A program made the translations under genes and the position numbers. Of a DNA stretch of 52,432 nucleotides, positions 45,010 to 52,257 are shown one piece after another. Source of the stretch: a virus. A model generated the notes under the pieces. That model made no database searches, was not told the origin of the DNA, and saw only the letters and a program-made list of their open reading frames with translations. Location: positions 1-52,432 of IMG/VR virus record IMGVR_UViG_3300025096_003559. One strand, written 5' to 3'. Numbering within the stretch: the stretch's first letter is position 1; every line of letters starts with the position of its first letter.

Positions 45010-46352
45010 TATTTGTTCTCCTTATCGGTGTAACCAACGGGTCCATATCCATGCGCCTTAACAAGATCTTGAAGTTTTAAATAATTGTTGACAATTATTT
45101 CACTTTTCTCTCCTTCGCCCCATGGCGTATTTTCATCGTACTCAAAGGTCAAAGTTGGAATCTCTTTTTCGTACCTGCTGTGCATATGCATAGTATTATC
45201 CCATGATGTTTTAATCTCTTTAATTCCAAACTTTTTTGGATTGTTATAAACTGCGGTTCCCGGTCTAACTGTAAAAAGCGACAAATATACAGCATCTGGA
45301 TTTGTCTCTTGTATAAACGACCAAGTTTGTTCTACAATGTTCGGTGGCTCTCCAGGTAGACCAATAATCATATAGATGCGAGTTTCAATTCCTGCCTTCT
45401 TAAGAAGCTTTATACTTTCTCTTGCTCTCTCAATTTTAATTCTTTTATTAATTATGTCTAATGACTTCTGAGAAACACTTTCAACTCCCATACACATTGT
45501 AATACATCCGGCGGCTTTAGATAATCGCGCAGTTTCTGGTGTAATTCCATCAACGCGACACTGTCCTTTCCACACTACTCCTGTGCTACCAATTGCCTCT
45601 AAATAAGCAGTAGCTTTTCTTAATGTGAGAGGCATACAAATTTCATCCAATAAACTGATTCCTCTCACACCATATTCACGCTTAAGATACTCAATCTCAT
45701 CTATAATAAGGGCTGGATCTCTAAATCTTATACCAGGACTATATTGTTTTGATGAGGATAATACACAAAACGAACAACTATATGGACACCCTCGACTAAA
45801 CATCGTAGTTGTACCAATAATCTTATCATATCCTGGTGTATTTTTTAGTGTTAATAAACCTGGCCTAGCTATTGCTGATTTTGGTAAATATTTTCGAAGA
45901 GGGTATGGATAATCATTAACATCCACACTTTTAGAGGCATACTTTTGTTTTAATTTTAAATCACGAATATCATTGATCGCTTGAATAATTGATTGTTCGC
46001 CGTCGCCAAGAATAATTGAATCAAAAATCTCTAAAGATTCATCTTGAAAAGTTGTTACGTGAGGACCTCCCGCAATATGAAGTGCTTTGGGGTATTTCTG
46101 TTTCAATTGATTAACAATTGATACCTGCTCATGATAATCTAATGTATAGACAGAGTGTAAATAAACATCACACTCTGGAATATGATAAAGGGCAAAATTC
46201 TTTTTAATACCTCTTAAATCTATCAACGAGACATCAACTTCAGAACCAAAATGTTCTTCAAGAACCGTAAGAATCTGAAAATGTGTGTGAGGATCTCCTC
46301 GGAAGGGATCATGTAGGTATTCACTACTTGGAAAAATAAATCCAATCTTCAT
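45009..46352 (-). CDS. B12-binding-domain radical SAM protein, 447 aa
   Basis: The N-terminal 160 residues form a B12-binding-type domain: a KIGFIFPSS strand, CDVYLHSVYT, HIAGGPHVTTFQDESLEIFD and IILGDGEQSIIQAI. The radical SAM cluster motif is Cys189, Cys193 and Cys196 (RGCPYSCSFC), followed by EIEYLKREYGVRGISLLDEICMP (barrel) and MIIGLPGE. It is the shortest of the three such proteins here and lacks a long C-terminal extension. Family members are often annotated B12-dependent radical SAM methyltransferases. There is no DxHxxG motif. The gene precedes the ColD-like gene with a TAATG overlap and follows the E1-beta-like gene by three bases. The three B12 proteins may act on successive positions of one product. 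Confidence 0.85.
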   Translation of the reverse strand: MKIGFIFPSSEYLHDPFRGDPHTHFQILTVLEEHFGSEVDVSLIDLRGIKKNFALYHIPECDVYLHSVYTLDYHEQVSIVNQLKQKYPKALHIAGGPHVTTFQDESLEIFDSIILGDGEQSIIQAINDIRDLKLKQKYASKSVDVNDYPYPLRKYLPKSAIARPGLLTLKNTPGYDKIIGTTTMFSRGCPYSCSFCVLSSSKQYSPGIRFRDPALIIDEIEYLKREYGVRGISLLDEICMPLTLRKATAYLEAIGSTGVVWKGQCRVDGITPETARLSKAAGCITMCMGVESVSQKSLDIINKRIKIERARESIKLLKKAGIETRIYMIIGLPGEPPNIVEQTWSFIQETNPDAVYLSLFTVRPGTAVYNNPKKFGIKEIKTSWDNTMHMHSRYEKEIPTLTFEYDENTPWGEGEKSEIIVNNYLKLQDLVKAHGYGPVGYTDKENK

Positions 46353-46355
46353 TTT

Positions 46356-47279
46356 CTATCTCTTCTTTATTGTGCGAAGTCCGCAATACTCCGCAACTTT
46401 GATAATAATTTTTTCTGCACTGGGAGGCAAATTATCAACGTCTGGATAAAATCCAGCCGATTTGGGTTCCAAACATAGAGTTCTCACTCTTTTATTTACT
46501 TTCATCATCATCGTGTGCGCGATACTACTAGCTGCTCCTTCTTCATAATCATCATCAAGAACTACACCACCAAATTTAGAATTTGCCAAGGCTATCTCCC
46601 AGTCTTCTTTAAAATTAAATGGTTTAATCCAAAGCTGATGAATAATGTTTACTTTTAGTCCTAATTTCTCTAATTCTTTTTGAGCTTCCGCTGCGGCGAA
46701 TCTTGTAATAGAAATAGGAAAAAGAGTAATATCAGCTTTGGGGTGTATAATATTAAAAAGCTCTTTGCTATTATCATAGCTTTTTCGGTGTTCCGATATA
46801 TAATAAACATCATCATCGTTCATAAAACTTTTATAAGCAAACTCATATTCTCGGGGTGTCATTGGGGATGCAATTTTTACACCCGGCATTCTGTGATAAA
46901 TTGAATGATGTGATGAGCCCGCAACTGGACCGATGCCTCCTTCCATCGCAATACCTCTTACCAATAAAGGACAAGGACGTTGCCATATTTCTTTTGATTT
47001 CATTGCATAGTTTGCAATAATAGGAGAGTTATACCACTGGAAGCCTTGATATCGCACAACATAAATTGGTCTTTTTCCTGCTAAAGCTGCTCCCACAACG
47101 ATGCCACCGCCTGCGACATCTGCCATAGAAAGCTCAATCATTCCATCTTTTTCATATAATTTGGGAAGAGTTCCCCCAACCCAGCCAACAGCAGTTAAAC
47201 ATTGTCCATAACACCTGGAACCTTGTTTCAAGTGTTGGTGCGTGATGTCTTTTATTGTTTCTCTAACTGTTTTTGCCAT
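46356..47279 (-). CDS. Thiamine-dependent E1 beta-subunit-like protein, 307 aa
   Basis: Resembles the beta subunit of pyruvate/acetoin/branched-chain 2-oxoacid dehydrogenase E1 and the C-terminal two-thirds of transketolase: LSMADVAGGGIVVGAALAGKRPIYVVRYQGF (50-80), then a GGIGPVAGSSHHSIYHRMPGVKIASPM segment (about 114-140) with His residues where E1 beta has its GPxHS...H-x-P-G motif. The gene overlaps the alpha-like gene by 28 bases, so the two would be made as a pair. No E2 (lipoyl acyltransferase) or E3 (dihydrolipoamide dehydrogenase) gene is present in the window. A free E1 pair can carry out C-C bond formation with a ketone acceptor. That reading suits a sugar cluster; it remains inference. 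Confidence 0.8.
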   Translation of the reverse strand: MAKTVRETIKDITHQHLKQGSRCYGQCLTAVGWVGGTLPKLYEKDGMIELSMADVAGGGIVVGAALAGKRPIYVVRYQGFQWYNSPIIANYAMKSKEIWQRPCPLLVRGIAMEGGIGPVAGSSHHSIYHRMPGVKIASPMTPREYEFAYKSFMNDDDVYYISEHRKSYDNSKELFNIIHPKADITLFPISITRFAAAEAQKELEKLGLKVNIIHQLWIKPFNFKEDWEIALANSKFGGVVLDDDYEEGAASSIAHTMMMKVNKRVRTLCLEPKSAGFYPDVDNLPPSAEKIIIKVAEYCGLRTIKKR

Positions 47280-48085
47280 ATCTGTTCGACCATTTGTTTA
47301 GTTTGTTCATGAATTTGCGAAGCCTCGTGACCAAGGATATCCATTTGTTCTTGATATCTATCAAAAATATTTTCGTCATCAATACCAGCCCCAGAATGCC
47401 AAAATTTGCGATGAGTATTAATATTTACTAACATGGGCTTTTCAAAAACGCTTACTAAAGCCTGTTTGATTTGTGCGGGGTCATCTTCAATATCAAGCCC
47501 TTGCATATTAAATGCTTCAGCAACATTGTGCATATTCCAGTTTCTTCTTACCTTCTTTTCAGTTAGAATAGAAAGGTTATTATCCTCAACTACGAAAAGT
47601 ATGGGTAATCTCTTTGTCGAAGCCCAGCCAAGCGCCCCTAAAACATAATCTTCTTCGGCAGATGCATCTCCCATATATACTATTGTTGGATGCTGGGTTT
47701 GGTAACAGTGCCCGACCGCAATCGGTACTTGACTCCCCATCAAACCATCATGTCCAAAAATATTTTTTTCCTTTGACTGTATGGACGCAGATCCGCCCAT
47801 GCCATTAGCGCATCCACTTTTTCTACCTAATAGTTCATCTATAAGTCTTTCTATTGGCGCATCAAATGCGAGATAAGTAGAATGCCCTCTATGTTGTATA
47901 AATATATTTGGCTGCACATTTAATTCTTTCATTACCTCTGCAATTGAGGCAGAAATATATTCTTGTCCTGCTGATAAATAAATAGGAAATTTAAACATCT
48001 TGTTTGTAATTCCATCATAAACATATTGTTCAAAATTTCTACATAATGATGCTCTTTTAAACACATTTAGTCTAAAATTATTCAT
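47252..48085 (-). CDS. Thiamine-dependent E1 alpha-subunit-like protein, 277 aa
   Basis: Matches the E1 alpha fold: Y-L-S-A-G-Q-E (36-42) at the start, a FIQHRGHSTYLAF segment, G-C-A-N-G-M-G-G-S-A (91-100), G-L-M-G-S-Q-V-P-I-A-V-G (114-125), and the thiamine-diphosphate motif Gly139-Asp140 ending at Asn169-Asn170 (GDAS...EDNN). E1 alpha of 2-oxoacid dehydrogenases is usually 320-400 residues, so this one is shorter; the phosphorylation-loop region of the eukaryotic type is not apparent. Together with the beta-like gene downstream it would form an alpha2-beta2 decarboxylating enzyme. The alpha/beta pair lies next to three B12 radical SAM proteins and a ColD-like gene. An acyl transfer to a keto sugar is the most attractive role. 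Confidence 0.8.
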   Translation of the reverse strand: MNNFRLNVFKRASLCRNFEQYVYDGITNKMFKFPIYLSAGQEYISASIAEVMKELNVQPNIFIQHRGHSTYLAFDAPIERLIDELLGRKSGCANGMGGSASIQSKEKNIFGHDGLMGSQVPIAVGHCYQTQHPTIVYMGDASAEEDYVLGALGWASTKRLPILFVVEDNNLSILTEKKVRRNWNMHNVAEAFNMQGLDIEDDPAQIKQALVSVFEKPMLVNINTHRKFWHSGAGIDDENIFDRYQEQMDILGHEASQIHEQTKQMVEQIWQKQLEKQ

Positions 48086-48473
48086 ATTTGTTCTTTATAT
48101 GTTGCAATGTATCTGACCAGTTTTCAAAATGATACCCTTTGTCATCAATATAAAGCTGTGCCCTTGGTTTTTCTGCTGTAACTTCTTGTATATACTGCAT
48201 AACATTGTGGCTCGTTAACCACTCGATGACTAATTCAGTGCCGGTTTTTCCATTCACAAGCGGACGATTTGGTTTTGCCTTAGCGGTAAAAATAACTATA
48301 TTATAGCTTTCTGATAATTGTTTTATCGCCTCTAAGGAGCCCTCAATAGGCTCTCCGTAACAGGTGCCATCATGAAACCCCTTGTCAAAAGTGTGTACTA
48401 CGCCATCAAAATCAATTGCAACATTTTTTAAATCATTTTCAAACCCTGGTGGTACTTCTTTATTGCTAAACAT
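48078..48473 (-). CDS. Small HAD-like protein, 131 aa
   Basis: A short HAD-superfamily protein: IDFDGVVHTFD gives the nucleophile and acid/base Asp21 and Asp23, IVIFTAKAKPNR (59-70) holds the motif-II Thr/Ser-type residue, and YIDDKGYHFENW carries the motif-IV acids (Asp110, Asp111). It lacks a cap domain. Compact HADs of this form are common in polysaccharide gene clusters and large phages, and are annotated as hydrolases or phosphatases. Substrate unknown. I considered GmhB (heptose-bisphosphate phosphatase), but this protein lacks the GmhB zinc loop and is too short. It overlaps the E1-alpha gene and the cupin gene by eight bases each. Confidence 0.7.
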   Translation of the reverse strand: MFSNKEVPPGFENDLKNVAIDFDGVVHTFDKGFHDGTCYGEPIEGSLEAIKQLSESYNIVIFTAKAKPNRPLVNGKTGTELVIEWLTSHNVMQYIQEVTAEKPRAQLYIDDKGYHFENWSDTLQHIKNKYE

Positions 48474-49137
48474 TTTTATCCATAACCATTACCATGGTAT
48501 TATTCTTAATTTTATTGAACACTTTTGTAAGATCACTAATATTATTGGCTGCCACAATATCACCAGCCCCAGCTACGTTAATGTTGTATTCAGTGACGAT
48601 ACCGCCCTGCAAAAACATAATGTTTGTGTCTTGCTTCACTTTATCAAAAAAGCTAATATCGTCTATTTTTGTTACCGTGAGTTCTGAATTTGCAATATGA
48701 TATGTCCGTGGCTCAGAGTCTGTGGAATCTTCAATCCAAAGACACGCCTCTTCTTTGGGATATTCAAAAGTAGAGTTTTCATAAGGCTTGCCTTCCCTTC
48801 CGTAACTGTCTTTAAACCTCACTAAATCATGTTTATCTACCGGGGCTTCAATTTCCAAAACCCATGCACCCCTTTCTCCGGTTGCCATGGTAGAGTGAAA
48901 AAGCCCTTTTCTAATCATGATTTTATTCAATGGATCTAATTTAAATTTATTGCTCAAAAACGATACTTCTGCATTGCCATCTAACAATATTAATCCAGTT
49001 GTTTTGTTAGGATGACAATGCATTGAAGTGTTATGTCCTTTTTGGATATACAAGCACCAAAGTGCAACCTCATCGTTTTCATATGCTAAGTATTCGTAGC
49101 CCCATGGTTTTTTGACTATATTGTGTTTATGACCCAT
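48466..49137 (-). CDS. Cupin-domain protein, mannose-6-phosphate isomerase-like, 223 aa
   Basis: The N-terminal 110 residues are a cupin of the type II phosphomannose isomerase group: KPWGYEYLAY (10-19), MHCHPNKTTGLILLDGNAEV with likely metal ligands His40 and His42, and GLFHSTMA with His81. The last 90 residues (about 135-223) are a separate region ending in a GGIVTEYNINVAGAGDIVAANNISDL segment that I do not recognise. A cupin of this kind could isomerise or epimerise a sugar phosphate, or be a structural or regulatory companion. It lies in a coupled run, overlapping the small HAD gene by eight bases and starting three bases after the DJ-1-like gene's stop. The function is a general sugar-related role. 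Confidence 0.7.
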   Translation of the reverse strand: MGHKHNIVKKPWGYEYLAYENDEVALWCLYIQKGHNTSMHCHPNKTTGLILLDGNAEVSFLSNKFKLDPLNKIMIRKGLFHSTMATGERGAWVLEIEAPVDKHDLVRFKDSYGREGKPYENSTFEYPKEEACLWIEDSTDSEPRTYHIANSELTVTKIDDISFFDKVKQDTNIMFLQGGIVTEYNINVAGAGDIVAANNISDLTKVFNKIKNNTMVMVMDKNV

Positions 49138-49140
49138 TTT

Positions 49141-49683
49141 TTATCTTCCACTAGACCACTCATTATATACATCAAACGATGTTAACATCCATTGCCCCAT
49201 CCACTTATAGTGAGGACATGTAATGATGTTATTAGATACTACTGCGGGGGCGTCTACATATGTTGCGCCAGAGTTAGCAATATCGTCTCTAATGCTATAA
49301 TATCCAGAAATTTCCCTTCCCTCTGTTACCTTGGAAGAGATTAACATCTGTGCACCATGGCATATACAAGCGATCACCTTACCTCTACTATCCCATTCAC
49401 GGATAAAATCAAGAACTTGTGTTTCTTGGCGTAGCTTTTCCAATGCCTTTACCCCGCCGGGTATAACCATTAAGTCATACTCATTCAAAAATTGTTCTGA
49501 CTTAGTATGCAACTCGTCGGCTGTTCTAGTACACTCCATATATGTTCCTAAAATTCCATGAATTCGCCCTAACTTATCGGCTAGAATATCTACTTCGAAC
49601 TCTTCTTCAAGAAGCCGATAATAAGGATATATAACTTCGTGATCTTGAAATTTGCTAAAAGTAACTATTAATGCTTTTTTCAT
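49141..49683 (-). CDS. DJ-1/PfpI-family protein, 180 aa
   Basis: Clear DJ-1/PfpI superfamily: an ALIVTFSKFQDHEV opening with a Glu16 at the usual pocket position, LMVIPGGVKALEKL (71-84), and the nucleophile elbow ACICHGAQML with Cys108 and His109. C-terminal strands end at TCPHYKWM. Length and layout are normal for the family, which includes glyoxalase-like enzymes, proteases and amidases; the exact reaction is not predictable. In a sugar cluster a role in deglycation or in a keto-sugar hydration step is only a guess. It follows the RmlC-like gene by ten bases and precedes the cupin gene by three. Confidence 0.8.
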   Translation of the reverse strand: MKKALIVTFSKFQDHEVIYPYYRLLEEEFEVDILADKLGRIHGILGTYMECTRTADELHTKSEQFLNEYDLMVIPGGVKALEKLRQETQVLDFIREWDSRGKVIACICHGAQMLISSKVTEGREISGYYSIRDDIANSGATYVDAPAVVSNNIITCPHYKWMGQWMLTSFDVYNEWSSGR

Positions 49684-49693
49684 TTTTTCCTCT

Positions 49694-50200
49694 TTAAGAC
49701 TTAATTGTCCTGTCTCTTAATTGTAACATAGGATTGTCAATTGGCCAAATTATATTAAGCCTTTTGTCATCCCATTTTAAAGTAAACTGATCTGACACAT
49801 CTGGGTATTCTCCTGGATAATGCCATTTGTAGTGAAATACACACTGATTACTTAAGACCAAAAACCCATTTCCAATCCCCGGTGAAAGTAACACTTGTGT
49901 CCTATTTTTATCGTTCAATATTTCCCAATCCCATTGCAAATATGTTGGAGAATCTTTGCGATTGTCAACAGTGACAAAATATATTTCTCCATGTAAACAT
50001 GTGATAAGCTTGTGTGATTTAAAATCTCCGTGAATTCCTCTTAAAACATTTTTCCGCGATGTGGACACTTTATCATGATTATATGGCAGATCATTCTCGC
50101 CAGCGCCAGCTTTCCACAGCGTCCATAGTTCTCCTCTAAAATCTGTATATATATCAGGAGAAATATAGTTTACTCCATCCGTTATTCTTCTTGTACCCAA
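49694..50200 (-). CDS. RmlC-like (dTDP-4-dehydrorhamnose 3,5-epimerase family) protein, 168 aa
   Basis: A cupin of the RmlC family. Features are DFRGELWTLW (20-29), VLRGIHGDFKSHKLITCLHGEIYFVTVD (52-79) with the family's R-G-x-H (His57), and a C-terminal VFHYKWHYPGEYP. The PGxAHGF segment of typical RmlC reads P-G-I-G-N-G-F, so one conserved position has changed from His to Asn. The length, 168, is a little short of the usual 180. The enzyme would epimerise C3 and/or C5 of a 4-keto nucleotide sugar, which fits a pathway with a 4,6-dehydratase product. It overlaps the unknown gene upstream by 19 bases. Confidence 0.75.
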   Translation of the reverse strand: MGTRRITDGVNYISPDIYTDFRGELWTLWKAGAGENDLPYNHDKVSTSRKNVLRGIHGDFKSHKLITCLHGEIYFVTVDNRKDSPTYLQWDWEILNDKNRTQVLLSPGIGNGFLVLSNQCVFHYKWHYPGEYPDVSDQFTLKWDDKRLNIIWPIDNPMLQLRDRTIKS

Positions 50201-50601
50201 CTAATTTCCCAATCTTTAAACTCAGCAGCCAAACAATCAATCTTGTAGTCTTTCCTTCCGCCGACTACTTCTTGAATTTTGTTTTTAGCAACATTTCGTA
50301 TACCATTTAACCCATGTGTTAGTTCTAAATTATTTCCATTCTTAATACCTTTTCGATAATTTGATTCATTATGCCAAATATGTAAATTCATCTGTGATAA
50401 CACTATAATTGCTCTTAACACATTTGCATCTAATATAGCTGAATTTTCTTTTATTATCAAATCAATATCATATAAAATATTAGAAATTTCTTTAGAGTAC
50501 TCTTCCTTATGCTCCAATATAAACACTTCCTTAAGTTGGATAATGGAAAGTCGATCAATTAATTCTGATAATGTTGGGAGATATTTTCTTTGTTTTTGCA
50601 T
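50182..50601 (-). CDS. Unknown protein in the sugar cluster, 139 aa
   Basis: I do not recognise a named family. The protein is almost wholly helical, with a YLPTLSELIDRLSIIQLKEVFILE opening (7-30) and a later helix-loop-helix rich in His, Trp and Asn (NLHIWHNESNYRKG and GLNGIRNVAKNKI). In large marine phages a PT-x-x-E-x-I-D-R-L-S-I type start is, I believe, found in short unnamed proteins near sugar genes. A distant link to DUF4254 is possible because of the Leu-His-x-x-Trp and Lys-Ile arrangement, but not established. There is no signal peptide. It sits between the GT10-like gene (12-base gap) and the RmlC-like gene (19-base overlap). Confidence 0.6.
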   Translation of the reverse strand: MQKQRKYLPTLSELIDRLSIIQLKEVFILEHKEEYSKEISNILYDIDLIIKENSAILDANVLRAIIVLSQMNLHIWHNESNYRKGIKNGNNLELTHGLNGIRNVAKNKIQEVVGGRKDYKIDCLAAEFKDWEISWVQEE

Positions 50602-50613
50602 TCAATTCCTCAT

Positions 50614-51588
50614 TTATAGTTTCAACGTTTTTTTGATAGTTTCAAATACACAATCATCTATGCAATTATATTTTTGTACACGCTGAAAATTATCTTGTAC
50701 GTGGTCAAACATATCATAATAAAGTTGCGGTGAAATGTTCTCTAAGATATCTACTAATTCTGGTCCGGTGTCAAAGGTTAGAATTCCTTTTTCGTTAAAG
50801 AAATCTCCGATATTCGGGCATCCCCAAAAAATAGGAATTGTGCCTGTTCTAAAACCACTCATGGGGTGATCACCAAAATAGTTTTTTTCTTTGGCGTTAA
50901 TAATGCTTATATAAAAGTAATAATCTCTTAATGCTTCAACGTGTCTATCAAAGGGTTTATATGCCCTTCCCCATACATCAACATCATATCCCTTCTTCTT
51001 TATAACATCAACAACTATGTGTCTTAGTCTGTGACCACGTATTGCATTTCCTCCGACCAATCCTCCGTGCATTGCGTCAGCGTGTAGTGTTGGGTGTCCC
51101 TTTTTTGATGCCAGTATTGATGCAAGCTTTGTTTTCTTGTATATTTGTTGTTCTTCATATTTAAATGCCGTGGACGCCCCAAGCGGAGCGGTGTGCACAT
51201 ATTTTGGACCCCGAGCTATCAACTCACTATCACAGGTAAAAATATAATCAAATTTGTGCTCGACGCGTTTTGTATGTTCTAAAATAAATGGATGAATAGT
51301 CCTACATTCTTGTATTAGAGCTATTTTATATTTTGTAGTGGTGTGATCTACAAGAGGGGATAAAAGATCTTTTTCTGTAAACATGGTAATATCGACGCCC
51401 TCTTCAGATAAAACATTTAAAGGCTTTAAAGCGCAATCGAGCAAGCCTCCTCCATATATCCATTCAACCTCCTTCGGTCGAGCATGTTCTCCCATTATAT
51501 CCGCGAACGAATAGTAATCACCCTCTTTGTTATAATTTACTGGAGAGATGACGCTACAATAAAAATTGACTTTTGTTCTTTTAGGCAT
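50614..51588 (-). CDS. GT10 (fucosyltransferase)-like glycosyltransferase, 324 aa
   Basis: The C-terminal half resembles family 10 fucosyltransferases: a VDVWGRAYKPFDRH segment (203-216), YYFYISIINAKEKNYFGDHPMSGFRTGTIPIFWGCPNI (223-260), then FFNEKGILTFD. In GT10 enzymes the donor-binding motif is usually F-x-x-x-x-E-N-x-x-x-x-x-Y-x-T-E-K. Here the E-N is I-N-A and the T-E-K is G-D-H, so the GDP-fucose contacts are altered and another nucleotide sugar may be used. The N-terminal half (1-160) has a Rossmann-like acceptor-side layout with no signal or membrane anchor. It overlaps the small HAD gene by eight bases and is probably the transferase that uses the cluster's product. Confidence 0.7.
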   Translation of the reverse strand: MPKRTKVNFYCSVISPVNYNKEGDYYSFADIMGEHARPKEVEWIYGGGLLDCALKPLNVLSEEGVDITMFTEKDLLSPLVDHTTTKYKIALIQECRTIHPFILEHTKRVEHKFDYIFTCDSELIARGPKYVHTAPLGASTAFKYEEQQIYKKTKLASILASKKGHPTLHADAMHGGLVGGNAIRGHRLRHIVVDVIKKKGYDVDVWGRAYKPFDRHVEALRDYYFYISIINAKEKNYFGDHPMSGFRTGTIPIFWGCPNIGDFFNEKGILTFDTGPELVDILENISPQLYYDMFDHVQDNFQRVQKYNCIDDCVFETIKKTLKL

Positions 51589-51892
51589 TCTGCTCCTTAA
51601 AAAATCTCTCTGAGTTTATAGCCTTATCACATATGAAAATATCATATGATGGTTTTCGCATTTTTAGTTCATTGTGTTTCGCACCCCACTTGAGTAATTG
51701 TTCTTGTGTTACATCCGTCCAGTCTATGCCAGTAGTGCCGCCTCGGGCTGTCCAATAAACAATCGTGTGTCCATCATCGTATAAGGTATTGATTTTTGTT
51801 ATTCTTTCATGATTCGGTAGTGCATCTGGATAATGCCTGTCTCCATCGTAATAACAGATTGTCTCGTCTATGTCAATATAATAAACCATCAA
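51581..51892 (-). CDS. Small HAD-like protein, 103 aa
   Basis: Short HAD-superfamily protein: VYYIDIDETICYYD gives Asp7 and Asp9 (D-x-D-x-T motif), IVYWTARG (43-50) is motif II, and IFICDKAIN (85-92) holds the conserved Asp88 and Lys89 region. It lacks a cap domain and resembles the capsule-cluster HADs that are often annotated as sugar-phosphate phosphatases or LicD-linked hydrolases. The other small HAD in the cluster is at 48078-48473. It overlaps the cupin gene by four bases and the GT10-like gene by eight. The substrate is unknown. Confidence 0.7.
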   Translation of the reverse strand: MMVYYIDIDETICYYDGDRHYPDALPNHERITKINTLYDDGHTIVYWTARGGTTGIDWTDVTQEQLLKWGAKHNELKMRKPSYDIFICDKAINSERFFKEQNA

Positions 51893-52257
51893 TCGCCTTT
51901 TTCAACTCTGTAGCTATCACTGTCAAAATGCTGGGTGGAGAATTCAAACAATTCAGAATCTTCTAATGCTATCATTCGATGTCTTAGTCCCCGATAAATA
52001 TGAAAGTTGTCGCCAGCATTTAAAACAAGTTCGTTGGCATTCTCAAGATCGTCTTCTTCGGAATATTTAATTAACATCCTTCCAGATTGCAAGTAAAATA
52101 CCTCGTCTTTCAACACATGATAATGCCAAGAGCATTTTTTGCCTTTGTTAAAAAACAAAAGCTTTCCGCAATATTCTTCATTGTTTACAATCCAGCGCTC
52201 CCACCCCCAGCCTTTGGGAACGTGCTTCATTTCTAAGGTAGCGGTATTTTCTACCAA
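51889..52257 (-). CDS. Small cupin protein, 122 aa
   Basis: A single cupin domain: SWHYHVLKDEVFYLQSGR (44-61) provides His45, His47 and Glu52, and YRGLRHRM supplies His93, so a full 3-His/1-Glu metal site is present. It is like the small cupins found beside nucleotide-sugar genes, with a KGWGWERW start to the fold as in mannose-6-phosphate isomerase-like cupins. The first codon is TTG at 52255-52257, with a GGAGG Shine-Dalgarno nine bases before it. An ATG nine codons later (52228-52230) is an alternative that lacks such a site. The start overlaps the stop of the SDR gene upstream. Binding or isomerising a sugar phosphate is likely, but not proved. Confidence 0.7.
   Translation of the reverse strand: MVENTATLEMKHVPKGWGWERWIVNNEEYCGKLLFFNKGKKCSWHYHVLKDEVFYLQSGRMLIKYSEEDDLENANELVLNAGDNFHIYRGLRHRMIALEDSELFEFSTQHFDSDSYRVEKGD

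Noticed and set aside
48078-48473. GmhB (heptose bisphosphate phosphatase) as identity of the small HAD protein
   Set aside because: It lacks the zinc loop and is about 50 residues too short; only a general HAD call is supported.
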